8,659 bases of DNA from the NCBI GenBank assembly GCA_902797125.1, contig CADBRS010000075.1, positions 1 to 8,659 of the forward strand. The letters are read 5' to 3'. Within the stretch, counting starts at the first letter, position 1. The number at the start of each line of letters is the position of its first letter. Below, piece by piece: positions 1 through 5,921 of the stretch. Source of the stretch: an uncultured Ruminococcus sp. (lineage in GTDB: Bacteria > Bacillota > Clostridia > Oscillospirales > CAG-272). The translations under genes were made by a program, and so were the position numbers. The notes under the pieces are model-generated. The model was not told the DNA's origin, did not search any database, and was given only the letters and a program-made list of their open reading frames with translations.

Positions 1-42
1 ATCAAAATTATTTGCAAAAATCACTATGTTTTTGAGGAAGGC

Positions 43-102
43 AAAAAAAGAGAGTGCAGCCAAACATCGTTACTATGACGTTGAATGGCTGCACTATTTT
101 TT
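43..102. terminator. Bidirectional rho-independent terminator after the ABC permease
   Basis: A perfect 10-bp stem pairs 53-62 (AGTGCAGCCA) with 86-95 (TGGCTGCACT); the interior can pair further (AAC..TC with GA..GTT). On the minus strand the stem is followed by a run of seven U (positions 49-43), and on the plus strand by a run of six T (97-102), so it should stop transcription from either side. It lies a few bases beyond the stop codon of the minus-strand permease gene, which is its obvious user. Bases 1-42 hold nothing recognisable. Confidence 0.85.
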
Positions 103-106
103 GTTG

Positions 107-2695
107 TCAGTTGAGATCGTTGAGTTTGAGACGGCGCACCTTGGATAGGGCGATCATGTTGATGACGAAAGAGAAGAACAACGTGATCAGCGCTGATAAG
201 CCGCAAGCAAGCCAGTTGACGTCCTGGAGCAACTGCATCTGGATGCTGTTGCACATGGCCAGGATATATTTGGTGATGAACTCGCCTACGATCAATCCGA
301 AAACGATGCCGATCAGGGTCGTAAAAATATTCTCCTTCAGCACGTAGTTGATCGTTTCCCGGACGGTGAAACCGTTGATGCGCATGATCGTCAGTTCCCG
401 CTTTTTCTGGTTGATCTGGATCCGGACCAGATTGAGGAGCACGACTGCGGACATGATGGCAGCCATGGAGATCATCATCAAAATAACGATATTCAGAGTC
501 TTGGACATGAAATTGGCTTTCGCCATATTGTCTTCCTGGGTGATGAAACTGACGAAACTTTCGTCCGTCTTGACCATGTCTTCAAGCAGGTCCAGTCTGG
601 ATTCGTCCGCGAAAAGGTAGAAGGAGTTGATCCTGTAATCGGTCTTGAACAGTTCCCGGGCGTACGTATCGGACATATAGACCCTAGCACCGAAGTAATT
701 GTCGTAGATGCCTGTGATCTCGGCGTCACGGAAGGCACCGGAAGGGGAGAGGAGACTGATGTGATCTCCGATCGTCAGGTGGCAGGCATTGGCAAGTCCT
801 TTGTAGACGATCACGCCGTTGTCCGGTATTCTGACGAGTCTCTCTTTGGTGACGTCGTAGAGATTGACGACGTTGCGGAGTTCGTCCGGGTCGCAGGCGA
901 CCATGTTGCACACTTCAGTCCTGCCTGAGAACCGGAGGACGGTCGAACTCTCGAAAGCGGGGACTTTGCGGTCTGCGAACTGACTCATGATATTGCCGAT
1001 CCTTTCGGCATTTTCTCCTTTGGTGTCCGAGACGAAGGTCACGGTCGCGTCAAAACGCTCGATCTGATCGTACTGGCGTTCCATAGTACTCACGAATACG
1101 AATTTGAGCGAGAATCCGATGAGCAGCAGCGTACAGCTTCCGACGATACTGGTGATGGTGACGAGGACGCGCTTGAAATCGCTCCGGATATTGCGGAAGA
1201 TCAGGCCGGAATAGAGAGAACGCGGTTTCTTGCCTTCCGCCACTTTCTTTTCCTTCGTCCAGGACGTGCTGACTTCGGGATTGAGCAGTTTGACGGCTGA
1301 TTTCTTCAGCAGTTTAGAGCATGCCACGTAGGTGGCGACCGCGCCCAGGATCGTGGCCAGGACGATGGACAGGACGGTCGGGACGATCTCGTACTCGCGT
1401 TTCAGACCGCCCAGGAGATAAGTCTTGTTCAGCGTGGGGATGATGATCTGGAGCAGCCCGAAGTAGGCGACCAGAAATCCCAGAACGGCGCCTAAAAACG
1501 TTCCCAGACAGCCGAAGACGAGATATTTACCGAAGATCTCCTTGCGGGTGAAGCCCAGCGCTTTGGTCGTTCCGACCAGTTTTTTCTGTTCGTCTATGAT
1601 CTTGCCGATGGTGGCGTAGCAGACAAGGACGGACAATGCGATGAAGAGCAGGGCAAACGAGATTTTGACTTTATCGATGACCCCGGAGGTCATGGTCATA
1701 TCCATGTAGGACAGGTTGGCCGAACGGGGCAGCACGATCCATTGACCGGGTTCCATGACGTTCTTCAGAAGATCCCGGATCGTTTCGGCTACCGTTCCGC
1801 CTGCGGCGGAAATCGCGGCGCTGATGATCATCAGCTGGGGAGTCGTGAGGTTGATTTTGATCTTGCCGAACGAAAGATCCACCGGTGTGTCGCTTGATTC
1901 GCCCGCCAGCGCTTTGGCCATGGCGTCTCCGATCTTATTGACGAACTTCTGGATGAGCTTCTCGTCCTGGAGCTGCGTCCGGGTCTTGCCTGCGATGACA
2001 AGATCGTTCGAAATGGAGTCGATTGCCTTTTCGTATTCTTTGGAATACATGTAGTAGCCGCCTTTGATCTGGACGAGGATGCCGGTGTACGCGACGGTGA
2101 GCGCGTTCGTATTGAAATCCGAATAGGGGATCACGACTGTCGTCGTGGACTGTTCTTCAGCCCGGATCTTGGACGGGTGGCGAATGATGGCCGTGACTTT
2201 GAAAGTATCCGTCTTCAGGTAAGGGCTGTCTCCGTCGTAATTGGTGATCTTGATCTCGGAGCCGAGTTCCGCGCCGATCTTCTTCGAGAGATTTTCAGAG
2301 ATGGCGCATTCGCCGCTGGCCTGGGGGATCTGACCGGAGATGACTTCGACCCGGTCGATCGATTCGGTCTTGGAAACGACGTGGACTGAATCCTTGCTTT
2401 TGGAACCTGAGGCGACCATATCCAGCGTGATATAGCCTTCGGCGTTCTTGACTCCGTCCATCTCTTTGACGAAGTTGACGTCGCTCTGGTCCATGCCTCT
2501 GGTGGACCGGACCTCAAGATCCCGGTAATCCAGTTGGGAGTAGTATGAGTCCAGACCGCCGCGCATGATCTTGACCGTCATGCCGCAGACAAGGAAAATG
2601 GCTGTTCCCAAAGTCACGACCAGGAGGATTGAAATGAAAGAAATGATCTGTTTCTGAATGTTCTTCAGAGCATCGATACGCTGTGTTCTGAGCAT
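107..2695 (-). CDS. FtsX/MacB-type ABC transporter permease
   Basis: Membrane subunit of an ABC transporter, 862 residues. What is visible: one N-terminal membrane segment (about residues 17-40); a large extracytoplasmic region (about 41-340); three segments (about 343-363, 391-416, 438-459) forming a first FtsX domain with the typical cytoplasmic motif around 369-387 (EQKKLVGTTKALGFTRKEI); a further segment (508-532); a second extracytoplasmic domain (about 535-730); and a second FtsX domain (733-850) with the matching motif KKRELTIMRINGF at 764-776. Eight membrane segments with duplicated FtsX domains are characteristic of mechanotransmission-type (MacB/LolCE-like) permeases, which transmit ATP hydrolysis to the outer face rather than moving substrate through a channel. 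The start follows the ATPase stop by one base, with GGAG seven bases upstream, so translation is probably coupled. The substrate cannot be told; export of peptide, antibiotic or lipoprotein, or control of an envelope enzyme, are all possible. Residues 264-340 form an extra segment with an Ala/Gly-rich hydrophobic patch (285-300). Confidence 0.92.
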   Translation of the reverse strand: MLRTQRIDALKNIQKQIISFISILLVVTLGTAIFLVCGMTVKIMRGGLDSYYSQLDYRDLEVRSTRGMDQSDVNFVKEMDGVKNAEGYITLDMVASGSKSKDSVHVVSKTESIDRVEVISGQIPQASGECAISENLSKKIGAELGSEIKITNYDGDSPYLKTDTFKVTAIIRHPSKIRAEEQSTTTVVIPYSDFNTNALTVAYTGILVQIKGGYYMYSKEYEKAIDSISNDLVIAGKTRTQLQDEKLIQKFVNKIGDAMAKALAGESSDTPVDLSFGKIKINLTTPQLMIISAAISAAGGTVAETIRDLLKNVMEPGQWIVLPRSANLSYMDMTMTSGVIDKVKISFALLFIALSVLVCYATIGKIIDEQKKLVGTTKALGFTRKEIFGKYLVFGCLGTFLGAVLGFLVAYFGLLQIIIPTLNKTYLLGGLKREYEIVPTVLSIVLATILGAVATYVACSKLLKKSAVKLLNPEVSTSWTKEKKVAEGKKPRSLYSGLIFRNIRSDFKRVLVTITSIVGSCTLLLIGFSLKFVFVSTMERQYDQIERFDATVTFVSDTKGENAERIGNIMSQFADRKVPAFESSTVLRFSGRTEVCNMVACDPDELRNVVNLYDVTKERLVRIPDNGVIVYKGLANACHLTIGDHISLLSPSGAFRDAEITGIYDNYFGARVYMSDTYARELFKTDYRINSFYLFADESRLDLLEDMVKTDESFVSFITQEDNMAKANFMSKTLNIVILMMISMAAIMSAVVLLNLVRIQINQKKRELTIMRINGFTVRETINYVLKENIFTTLIGIVFGLIVGEFITKYILAMCNSIQMQLLQDVNWLACGLSALITLFFSFVINMIALSKVRRLKLNDLN

Positions 2696-2696
2696 A

Positions 2697-3917
2697 TCAC
2701 CACTCCAGTTCGGTCGCCTTCAGGGGAGAGGCGTTGTGCTTGATGCTGAATGCGCGTCCGCTCTTCAGCTTGAGGACCCGGTCAGCCATTTTGGCGATCT
2801 CCGGGTTGTGGGTGATCATGATGACGGTCGTCTGCTCTTTCTTGACGGCCTCCTCCATGGCGGAGAGCACTTCGATGGAGGTCTCGTAGTCCAAAGCCGC
2901 CGTCGGCTCGTCTGCAAGGATCAGTTTGGGCCTCTTGACCAAGGCTCTCGCGATGGCCACGCGCTGCTGCTGTCCGCCGCTCAGCTGGGACGGGAAACTG
3001 TTGCCTTTGCCGGCCAGTCCGACGCGGGAGAGGGCTTCCTCTGGAGCCAGGGGATTTTCACAGATCTCGGCGATGAACCGGATATTGTCCAATGCGGACA
3101 GGTTGGGCATGAGGTTGTAGGACTGGAAGATGAATCCGATATAGTTGCGGCGGAATTTCGTCAGTTCCTCGTCCGTGGGATGGGAATAATCCTTGCCCTC
3201 GACCAGAAGTCTTCCGTCCGTCAGGTAGTCCATACCTCCGATGATGTTCATCATGGTGGATTTGCCGCATCCGCTCTCGCCGAGCACGACCAGGAACTCG
3301 CCCTTGTAGATATTGAGATTGATGCCTTTGAGCACGCGGGACGTCTGTCCGCCGCTCTGGAACTCCTTGGTCACGTTCTGCAAAGAGATGAGGACCTCGC
3401 GCTCTTCGGTATGACCTATCTCGAGTCCTTTTTCACCGATCGTGATCGCGGCCAGGGAAGCGGTGTGCTCGCACAGATCCTGCTCCTCTTTGTCGTACGT
3501 CTGACGGTTTTTCTTATTGATGATCTCCAGACATCCGATATTCTGATTCAGATCGTAGAGGGGAACGCACAGCATGCTCCGGACGGTGATGCCGTTCTCT
3601 TCGAAGATCGAGCCTTCGAAACGGGGATCCTCCTGCGCCTGATCCAGTACGACGGATTTCCCGGACTGGGTCACGACGCCTTCGATGCCGGATCCTGACT
3701 CGATGCTGATGTTGGAGATGTCCGCGATGCCGGAATAAAACATGGGATGCAGCCGGCCGTCCTGCTCGTTCAGAAGCCAGATGATCCCGACTTCGCTCTC
3801 CAACTCCCGGATCAGGATGGTCAGGCTTTCGGCAAGCGCTGCGTCCAGTCTGTCCTCTTCAAGGAGCTGTTCCATGATCTGCCATGTGGCTTTTGCAAAA
3901 CGTTTTTTGTTTTCCAT
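2697..3917 (-). CDS. GAF domain-ABC transporter ATPase fusion
   Basis: ATP-binding subunit for the neighbouring FtsX permease, 406 residues. Residues about 15-160 form a GAF domain: GIEGVVTQSGKSVV with downstream DPRF (78-101), then the strand CVPLYDL and the CLEIINK motif (129-135). Residues about 175-395 are a complete ABC domain of the LolD/MacB class: Walker A GESGCGKST (213-221), Q-loop Gln265, signature LSGGQQQR (312-319), Walker B LILADEP (332-338) with catalytic Glu337, D-loop ALD, and switch His370. All catalytic residues are present. A normal ATPase of this class is about 220-250 residues, so the GAF half is an added sensory module that may tie transport to a small ligand or redox signal (inference). 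The reading frame is open up to 4013, but ATG at 3917 is preferred because GGAAGG lies six bases upstream and the promoter -10 box lies inside the longer version. Confidence 0.92.
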   Translation of the reverse strand: MENKKRFAKATWQIMEQLLEEDRLDAALAESLTILIRELESEVGIIWLLNEQDGRLHPMFYSGIADISNISIESGSGIEGVVTQSGKSVVLDQAQEDPRFEGSIFEENGITVRSMLCVPLYDLNQNIGCLEIINKKNRQTYDKEEQDLCEHTASLAAITIGEKGLEIGHTEEREVLISLQNVTKEFQSGGQTSRVLKGINLNIYKGEFLVVLGESGCGKSTMMNIIGGMDYLTDGRLLVEGKDYSHPTDEELTKFRRNYIGFIFQSYNLMPNLSALDNIRFIAEICENPLAPEEALSRVGLAGKGNSFPSQLSGGQQQRVAIARALVKRPKLILADEPTAALDYETSIEVLSAMEEAVKKEQTTVIMITHNPEIAKMADRVLKLKSGRAFSIKHNASPLKATELEW

Positions 3918-3984
3918 AGGTGTCCTTCCGCGGTCCGTGCCGATGTCCGGCGGGGCCAGAAAAAGATTCTTTCTTGACAGTCTT

Positions 3985-4013
3985 ATTATAAGGGAAAGAT
4001 AACTCTTTTGCAA
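3985..4013 (-). promoter_or_regulatory. Promoter of the GAF-ABC ATPase/permease operon
   Basis: Read on the minus strand, TTGCAA (4013-4008) and a perfect TATAAT (3990-3985) are separated by 17 bases. Transcription would start near 3978, leaving a leader of about 60 bases before the ATG at 3917. Its position rules out the upstream TTG start at 4013 for the ATPase. Confidence 0.8.
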
Positions 4014-4051
4014 GAAAAAGAATAGAACTCTGTAAAAAAAGCGTATCTGTC

Positions 4052-4080
4052 TTGACCCCCATGACTTAAAAAACTATAAT
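4052..4080 (+). promoter_or_regulatory. Promoter of the Pr6Pr-family gene
   Basis: TTGACC (4052-4057) and a perfect TATAAT (4075-4080) with a 17-base spacer, a near-consensus housekeeping sigma-factor promoter. It is arranged back-to-back with the ABC operon promoter; only 38 bases separate the two -35 boxes. The predicted start near 4087 gives a leader of about 47 bases. Confidence 0.82.
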
Positions 4081-4133
4081 TTGTCTGAAGAAATGGGTTG
4101 TATCGAGCAGAACCTTGCGGGAAAGGAGAAAAA

Positions 4134-4820
4134 ATGGACCAGAAAAGAAAGATCGTTTCAGCGGTGCTCAAAAGTATCGTTTTCCTATGTGCCACGGTCG
4201 GGACGGTGATCAGCGTCGCCGCGGCAAAAGGCGCTTTCATGAAAGGCAGCCGCGCGTTCATGTATTTCACGATCCAGTCAAATATCGCCGTCGCGATCAT
4301 TTCGCTGATCGGTCTGATATTTCTCCTTTTGAACCACAAGCCGGGCAGGGCATGGTGGATCGTCAAGTTCGTAGGGACCGTCTCGATCACCCTGACAGGT
4401 TCGGTGTTCGTCTTCGTGTTGGCGCCCACGCTCTGGGACCAGGCCTGGAGCCCGGCCAATATCCTGACTCACGTCGCGGTCCCCGTCGCGTTTGTCTGCG
4501 ATTTCTTCGTGGCGGGACCATACGGACAATATAAGGGCAGAGACGTCTATTACTGCATCCTGCCTCCGCTGGTCTATGCGATCTATGCGTCCGTCGGTTA
4601 CATAGCCGGATGGCAGTTCTCCGAAGGGGTAAACTATCCCTATTTCTTCCTAAACTGGGGAAGCCCGGCCGGAGCTTTCGGCTTTTCGAAGGAACTCCCT
4701 TTCATGGGATGCGTGTGGTGGATCCTGCTGCTGCTTCTCGTGCTGATCGGGGTAGGTGCTCTCTATCTTCGGATCGTCTCCGGGATCCGATCGAAGCGTA
4801 AACCCGGCAGATCGGATTGA
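4134..4820 (+). CDS. Pr6Pr-family integral membrane protein
   Basis: Predicted 228-residue protein with six membrane segments at about 8-30, 41-66, 74-97, 107-127, 139-159 and 193-215. Family-like features are the FMYFTIQSN motif at the start of the second segment (42-50), NILTHVAVPV in the fourth (109-118), and YPYFFLNW in the loop before the last (168-175); this pattern matches the Pr6Pr (FAR-17a/AIG1-like) group of bacterial membrane proteins, whose biochemical role is not established. The ATG at 4134 is chosen because GGAAAGGAG lies just upstream; a TTG start at 4098 would add 12 residues without a ribosome site. The gene is a single transcription unit with its own promoter and terminator, divergent from the ABC operon. 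The C-terminus is basic (RSKRKPGR), consistent with a cytoplasmic end. Confidence 0.75.
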   Translation: MDQKRKIVSAVLKSIVFLCATVGTVISVAAAKGAFMKGSRAFMYFTIQSNIAVAIISLIGLIFLLLNHKPGRAWWIVKFVGTVSITLTGSVFVFVLAPTLWDQAWSPANILTHVAVPVAFVCDFFVAGPYGQYKGRDVYYCILPPLVYAIYASVGYIAGWQFSEGVNYPYFFLNWGSPAGAFGFSKELPFMGCVWWILLLLLVLIGVGALYLRIVSGIRSKRKPGRSD

Positions 4821-4847
4821 TCATTTCAGAAACCACCAAAAAAGAGG

Positions 4848-4891
4848 GCTGCTTCAGAGCCGGATCATCTCCGGAGAGAAGCAGCTTTTTT
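4848..4891 (+). terminator. Rho-independent terminator after the Pr6Pr-family gene
   Basis: An 8-bp outer stem GCTGCTTC (4848-4855)/GAAGCAGC (4878-4885) encloses an inner stem CCGGA (4860-4864)/TCCGG (4870-4874) and is followed at once by six T (4886-4891). A run of six A at 4838-4843 lies on the other side but is offset by four bases, so termination from the right would be weaker. Confidence 0.88.
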
Positions 4892-4935
4892 ATGATTACC
4901 GGGAACACAAATGATTCAAGTCGAGCCGTTGTCTG

Positions 4936-4984
4936 ACCTATGTAACCTAAAATAACCTATTTTTGGATTATCAAAATAGGTTAT
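4936..4984. repeat. ACCTA repeats and 12-bp inverted repeat (possible operator)
   Basis: Perfect 12-base arms ATAACCTATTTT (4952-4963) and AAAATAGGTTAT (4973-4984) are separated by nine bases. ACCTA also occurs as direct repeats at 4936, 4945 and 4955, that is at 9-10 base steps, with the inverted TAGGT at 4977. No U-tract follows the right arm, so it is not an ordinary terminator. It sits 40 bases before a well-placed ribosome site (near 5011) and could be a regulator binding site or a small element end; no function is proven. The rest of 4892-5135 shows no recognisable gene. Confidence 0.45.
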
Positions 4985-5135
4985 AACTCTCCTGAAAAGA
5001 AATCTTATGCTGGAGGGAGCAAAATGGATCGAATCAGAAAGATAAACTCAACACCAAGTTTCTTGTACAGAAACATGGTCTTTCTTTGTTATGTGCAAAT
5101 AAGACCAAAACAATGCAGGGTCGAAAACCACATCC

Positions 5136-5187
5136 ATGAAAAAAGGTTGCTCAGCAGTTTTTGCTCTGAACAACCTTTTTTGTCGAC
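5136..5187 (+). repeat. Left copy of 52-bp direct repeat flanking hicAB
   Basis: Bases 5136-5187 match 5870-5921 in the same orientation at 50 of 52 positions, ending in GTCGAC in both. The mismatches are T for G at 5161 and 5165. Similarity stops abruptly at both edges. The repeat contains a hairpin terminator (listed separately). The spacing of 734 bases equals one repeat plus the promoter and hicAB genes. Confidence 0.9.
5139..5181. terminator. Bidirectional hairpin terminator, left copy
   Basis: Stem GGTTGCTCAG (5145-5154) pairs with CTGAACAACC (5166-5175) with a single C.A mismatch, flanked by six A (5139-5144) and six T (5176-5181), so it can act on both strands. It would isolate the hicAB promoter from transcription coming from the left. 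Confidence 0.8.
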
Positions 5188-5215
5188 TGATTTTTGTAAA
5201 AAATACTCAAGCAAC

Positions 5216-5245
5216 TTGACACCACATATGACACCATGCTATAAT
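5216..5245 (+). promoter_or_regulatory. Consensus promoter of hicAB, with direct repeat TGACACCA
   Basis: A perfect TTGACA (5216-5221) and perfect TATAAT (5240-5245) are separated by 18 bases. TGACACCA occurs twice, at 5217-5224 and 5229-5236, exactly 12 bases apart, across the -35 box and spacer. A repeat there is well placed for autoregulation by the HicB ribbon-helix-helix domain (inference from family behaviour). Transcription would start near 5252, leaving a leader of under 20 bases that contains AGAGAGG. Confidence 0.85.
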
Positions 5246-5269
5246 TCTTTGCAAAGAGAGGTATGATAC

Positions 5270-5524
5270 ATGTCGAAATGGGACAAACTATTGACGAGAA
5301 TAATGGAATTATCGAACGACTTGCGATTCGACGAATTGAAAAAAGTGCTTGAAAGTTACGGCTATGTTGTGAAGCAACCGCATGGAGGGAGTAGCCACTA
5401 CGTTTTCAGAAAAGCAGGTTGTTCACCGATCACTATACCCAAACATGAGCCAATTAAGAAATCGTACGTTTTACTTGTGAAAGATGTTGTGGAAAGAGAG
5501 GAAAAATCTAATGAAGACGCTTGA
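5270..5524 (+). CDS. hicA: HicA family toxin (mRNA interferase)
   Basis: Predicted 84-residue toxin of a type II toxin-antitoxin pair. HicA proteins have a double-stranded-RNA-binding-like fold and cleave mRNA; the catalytic His lies in a G-S-x-H type motif, here GGSSHYVF with His43, followed by the family's ITIPKHEPIKKSYV segment (54-67). The N-terminal part (FDELKKVLESYGY, 20-32) is the usual helix before the first strand. Everything expected of an active toxin is present, with no frameshift. ATG at 5270 is preceded by AGAGAGG at a suitable distance. The last 14 bases overlap the start of hicB, the standard arrangement for coupled translation. Base composition is AT-rich (27 G/C of 70 at 5271-5340) compared with cstA and the ABC genes, suggesting horizontal arrival. 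Confidence 0.88.
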   Translation: MSKWDKLLTRIMELSNDLRFDELKKVLESYGYVVKQPHGGSSHYVFRKAGCSPITIPKHEPIKKSYVLLVKDVVEREEKSNEDA

Positions 5525-5870
5525 TGAATACATGTCTTTGCCCTACAAGATGGAATTGATTCCCGATCCTGATGAAGGTGGTTTCATTGTTTCCTTTCCG
5601 GAACTGCCCGGATGTCTGACCAGCGGGGAAACCGCAGAAGAAGCATTAAAAAATGCACGAGACGCGAAGGAGTCATGGATCTCAGCTGCACTGGAAGATC
5701 ATATCGAAATACCCGAGCCGGATGAAGATCGAGTTTACTCAGGCCAATTCAAATTGAGGATCCCGAAGAGTCTGCATCGTTCGCTTGCAGAACATTCAAG
5801 GCGTGAGGGGATTAGTATGAACCAATACTGCCTGTTCCTCTTGACGAAAAACGATACTTCATTTCGATAA
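5511..5870 (+). CDS. hicB: HicB family antitoxin
   Basis: Predicted 119-residue antitoxin partner of the upstream HicA. The N-terminal HicB-like domain (about residues 10-70) is clear: MELIPDPDEGGFIVSFPELPGC (starting at residue 14) followed by GETAEEALKNARDAKESWI, a partly degraded RNase H-like fold known to bind and mask HicA. The C-terminal part (about 78-114) is a ribbon-helix-helix DNA-binding segment (QFKLRIPKSLHRSLAEHS, then GISMNQYCLFLL), expected to bind the promoter and repress the operon. ATG 5511 follows AGAGAGG at a normal distance; an ATG at 5484 in the same frame would add nine residues inside hicA without a better ribosome site. The last base of the stop codon is also the first base of the right 52-bp repeat, so the gene abuts that repeat exactly. 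Confidence 0.88.
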   Translation: MKTLDEYMSLPYKMELIPDPDEGGFIVSFPELPGCLTSGETAEEALKNARDAKESWISAALEDHIEIPEPDEDRVYSGQFKLRIPKSLHRSLAEHSRREGISMNQYCLFLLTKNDTSFR

Positions 5871-5921
5871 TGAAAAAAGGTTGCTCAGCAGTTTGTGCGC
5901 TGAACAACCTTTTTTGTCGAC
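5870..5921 (+). repeat. Right copy of 52-bp direct repeat flanking hicAB
   Basis: Direct repeat of 5136-5187 with two differences (G at 5895 and 5899). It fills the whole gap between the hicB stop codon and the cstA stop codon, ending one base before the latter. Because it serves cstA as a terminator, this copy, or its ancestor, is probably the resident one. Confidence 0.9.
5873..5915. terminator. Bidirectional terminator between convergent hicB and cstA
   Basis: Stem GGTTGCTCAG (5879-5888)/CTGAACAACC (5900-5909), one mismatch, with six A before and six T after. Compared with the left copy, G at 5899 adds one more base pair to the stem, so this copy should be slightly stronger. It is placed to terminate hicAB rightward and cstA leftward. 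Confidence 0.88.

Larger units (their letters stand above)
5024..5266 (+). other. Doubtful 80-codon reading frame with a good ribosome site
   Basis: ATG at 5024 is preceded by GGAGGG six bases upstream, better than chance, and the first ~37 codons precede the left terminator repeat. Beyond about 5136 the frame simply runs through the terminator hairpin and the hicAB promoter, so that part is surely not a real protein. No family is recognised. A different frame (about 4997-5138) gives the fragment NTKFLVQKHGLSLLC in its middle and ends at TGA 5136-5138; it has protein-like composition too but no start codon was found. The segment may be the decayed remains of a small gene interrupted when the hicAB unit arrived. 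Confidence 0.2.

Noticed and set aside
2658..3698. Long plus-strand open frame of 346 codons
   Set aside because: It lies antisense to the ATPase gene, whose Walker A, signature and Walker B motifs prove the minus strand; the antisense translation shows no recognisable domain.
3974..4002. Plus-strand TTGACA at 3974 as a second promoter for the Pr6Pr gene
   Set aside because: No acceptable -10 box is found 16-18 bases downstream, and the promoter at 4052-4080 is far better.
3986..4459. Minus-strand open frame of 157 codons
   Set aside because: It is the shadow of the Pr6Pr gene and crosses two strong promoters; no ribosome site or family match.
4929..4957. Possible promoter TTGTCT...ATAACC before the doubtful frame at 5024
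   Set aside because: The -10 match is poor and overlaps the inverted repeat; no better pair was found.
5058..5074. Small inverted repeat GTTTCT/AGAAAC
   Set aside because: Six-base arms with a five-base loop and no U-tract, expected by chance in AT-rich sequence.
5136..5921. 52-bp repeats as integron attC sites enclosing a gene cassette
   Set aside because: The hairpins lack the paired GTTRRRY/RYYYAAC core sites, and the A-run and T-run flanks are those of terminators.
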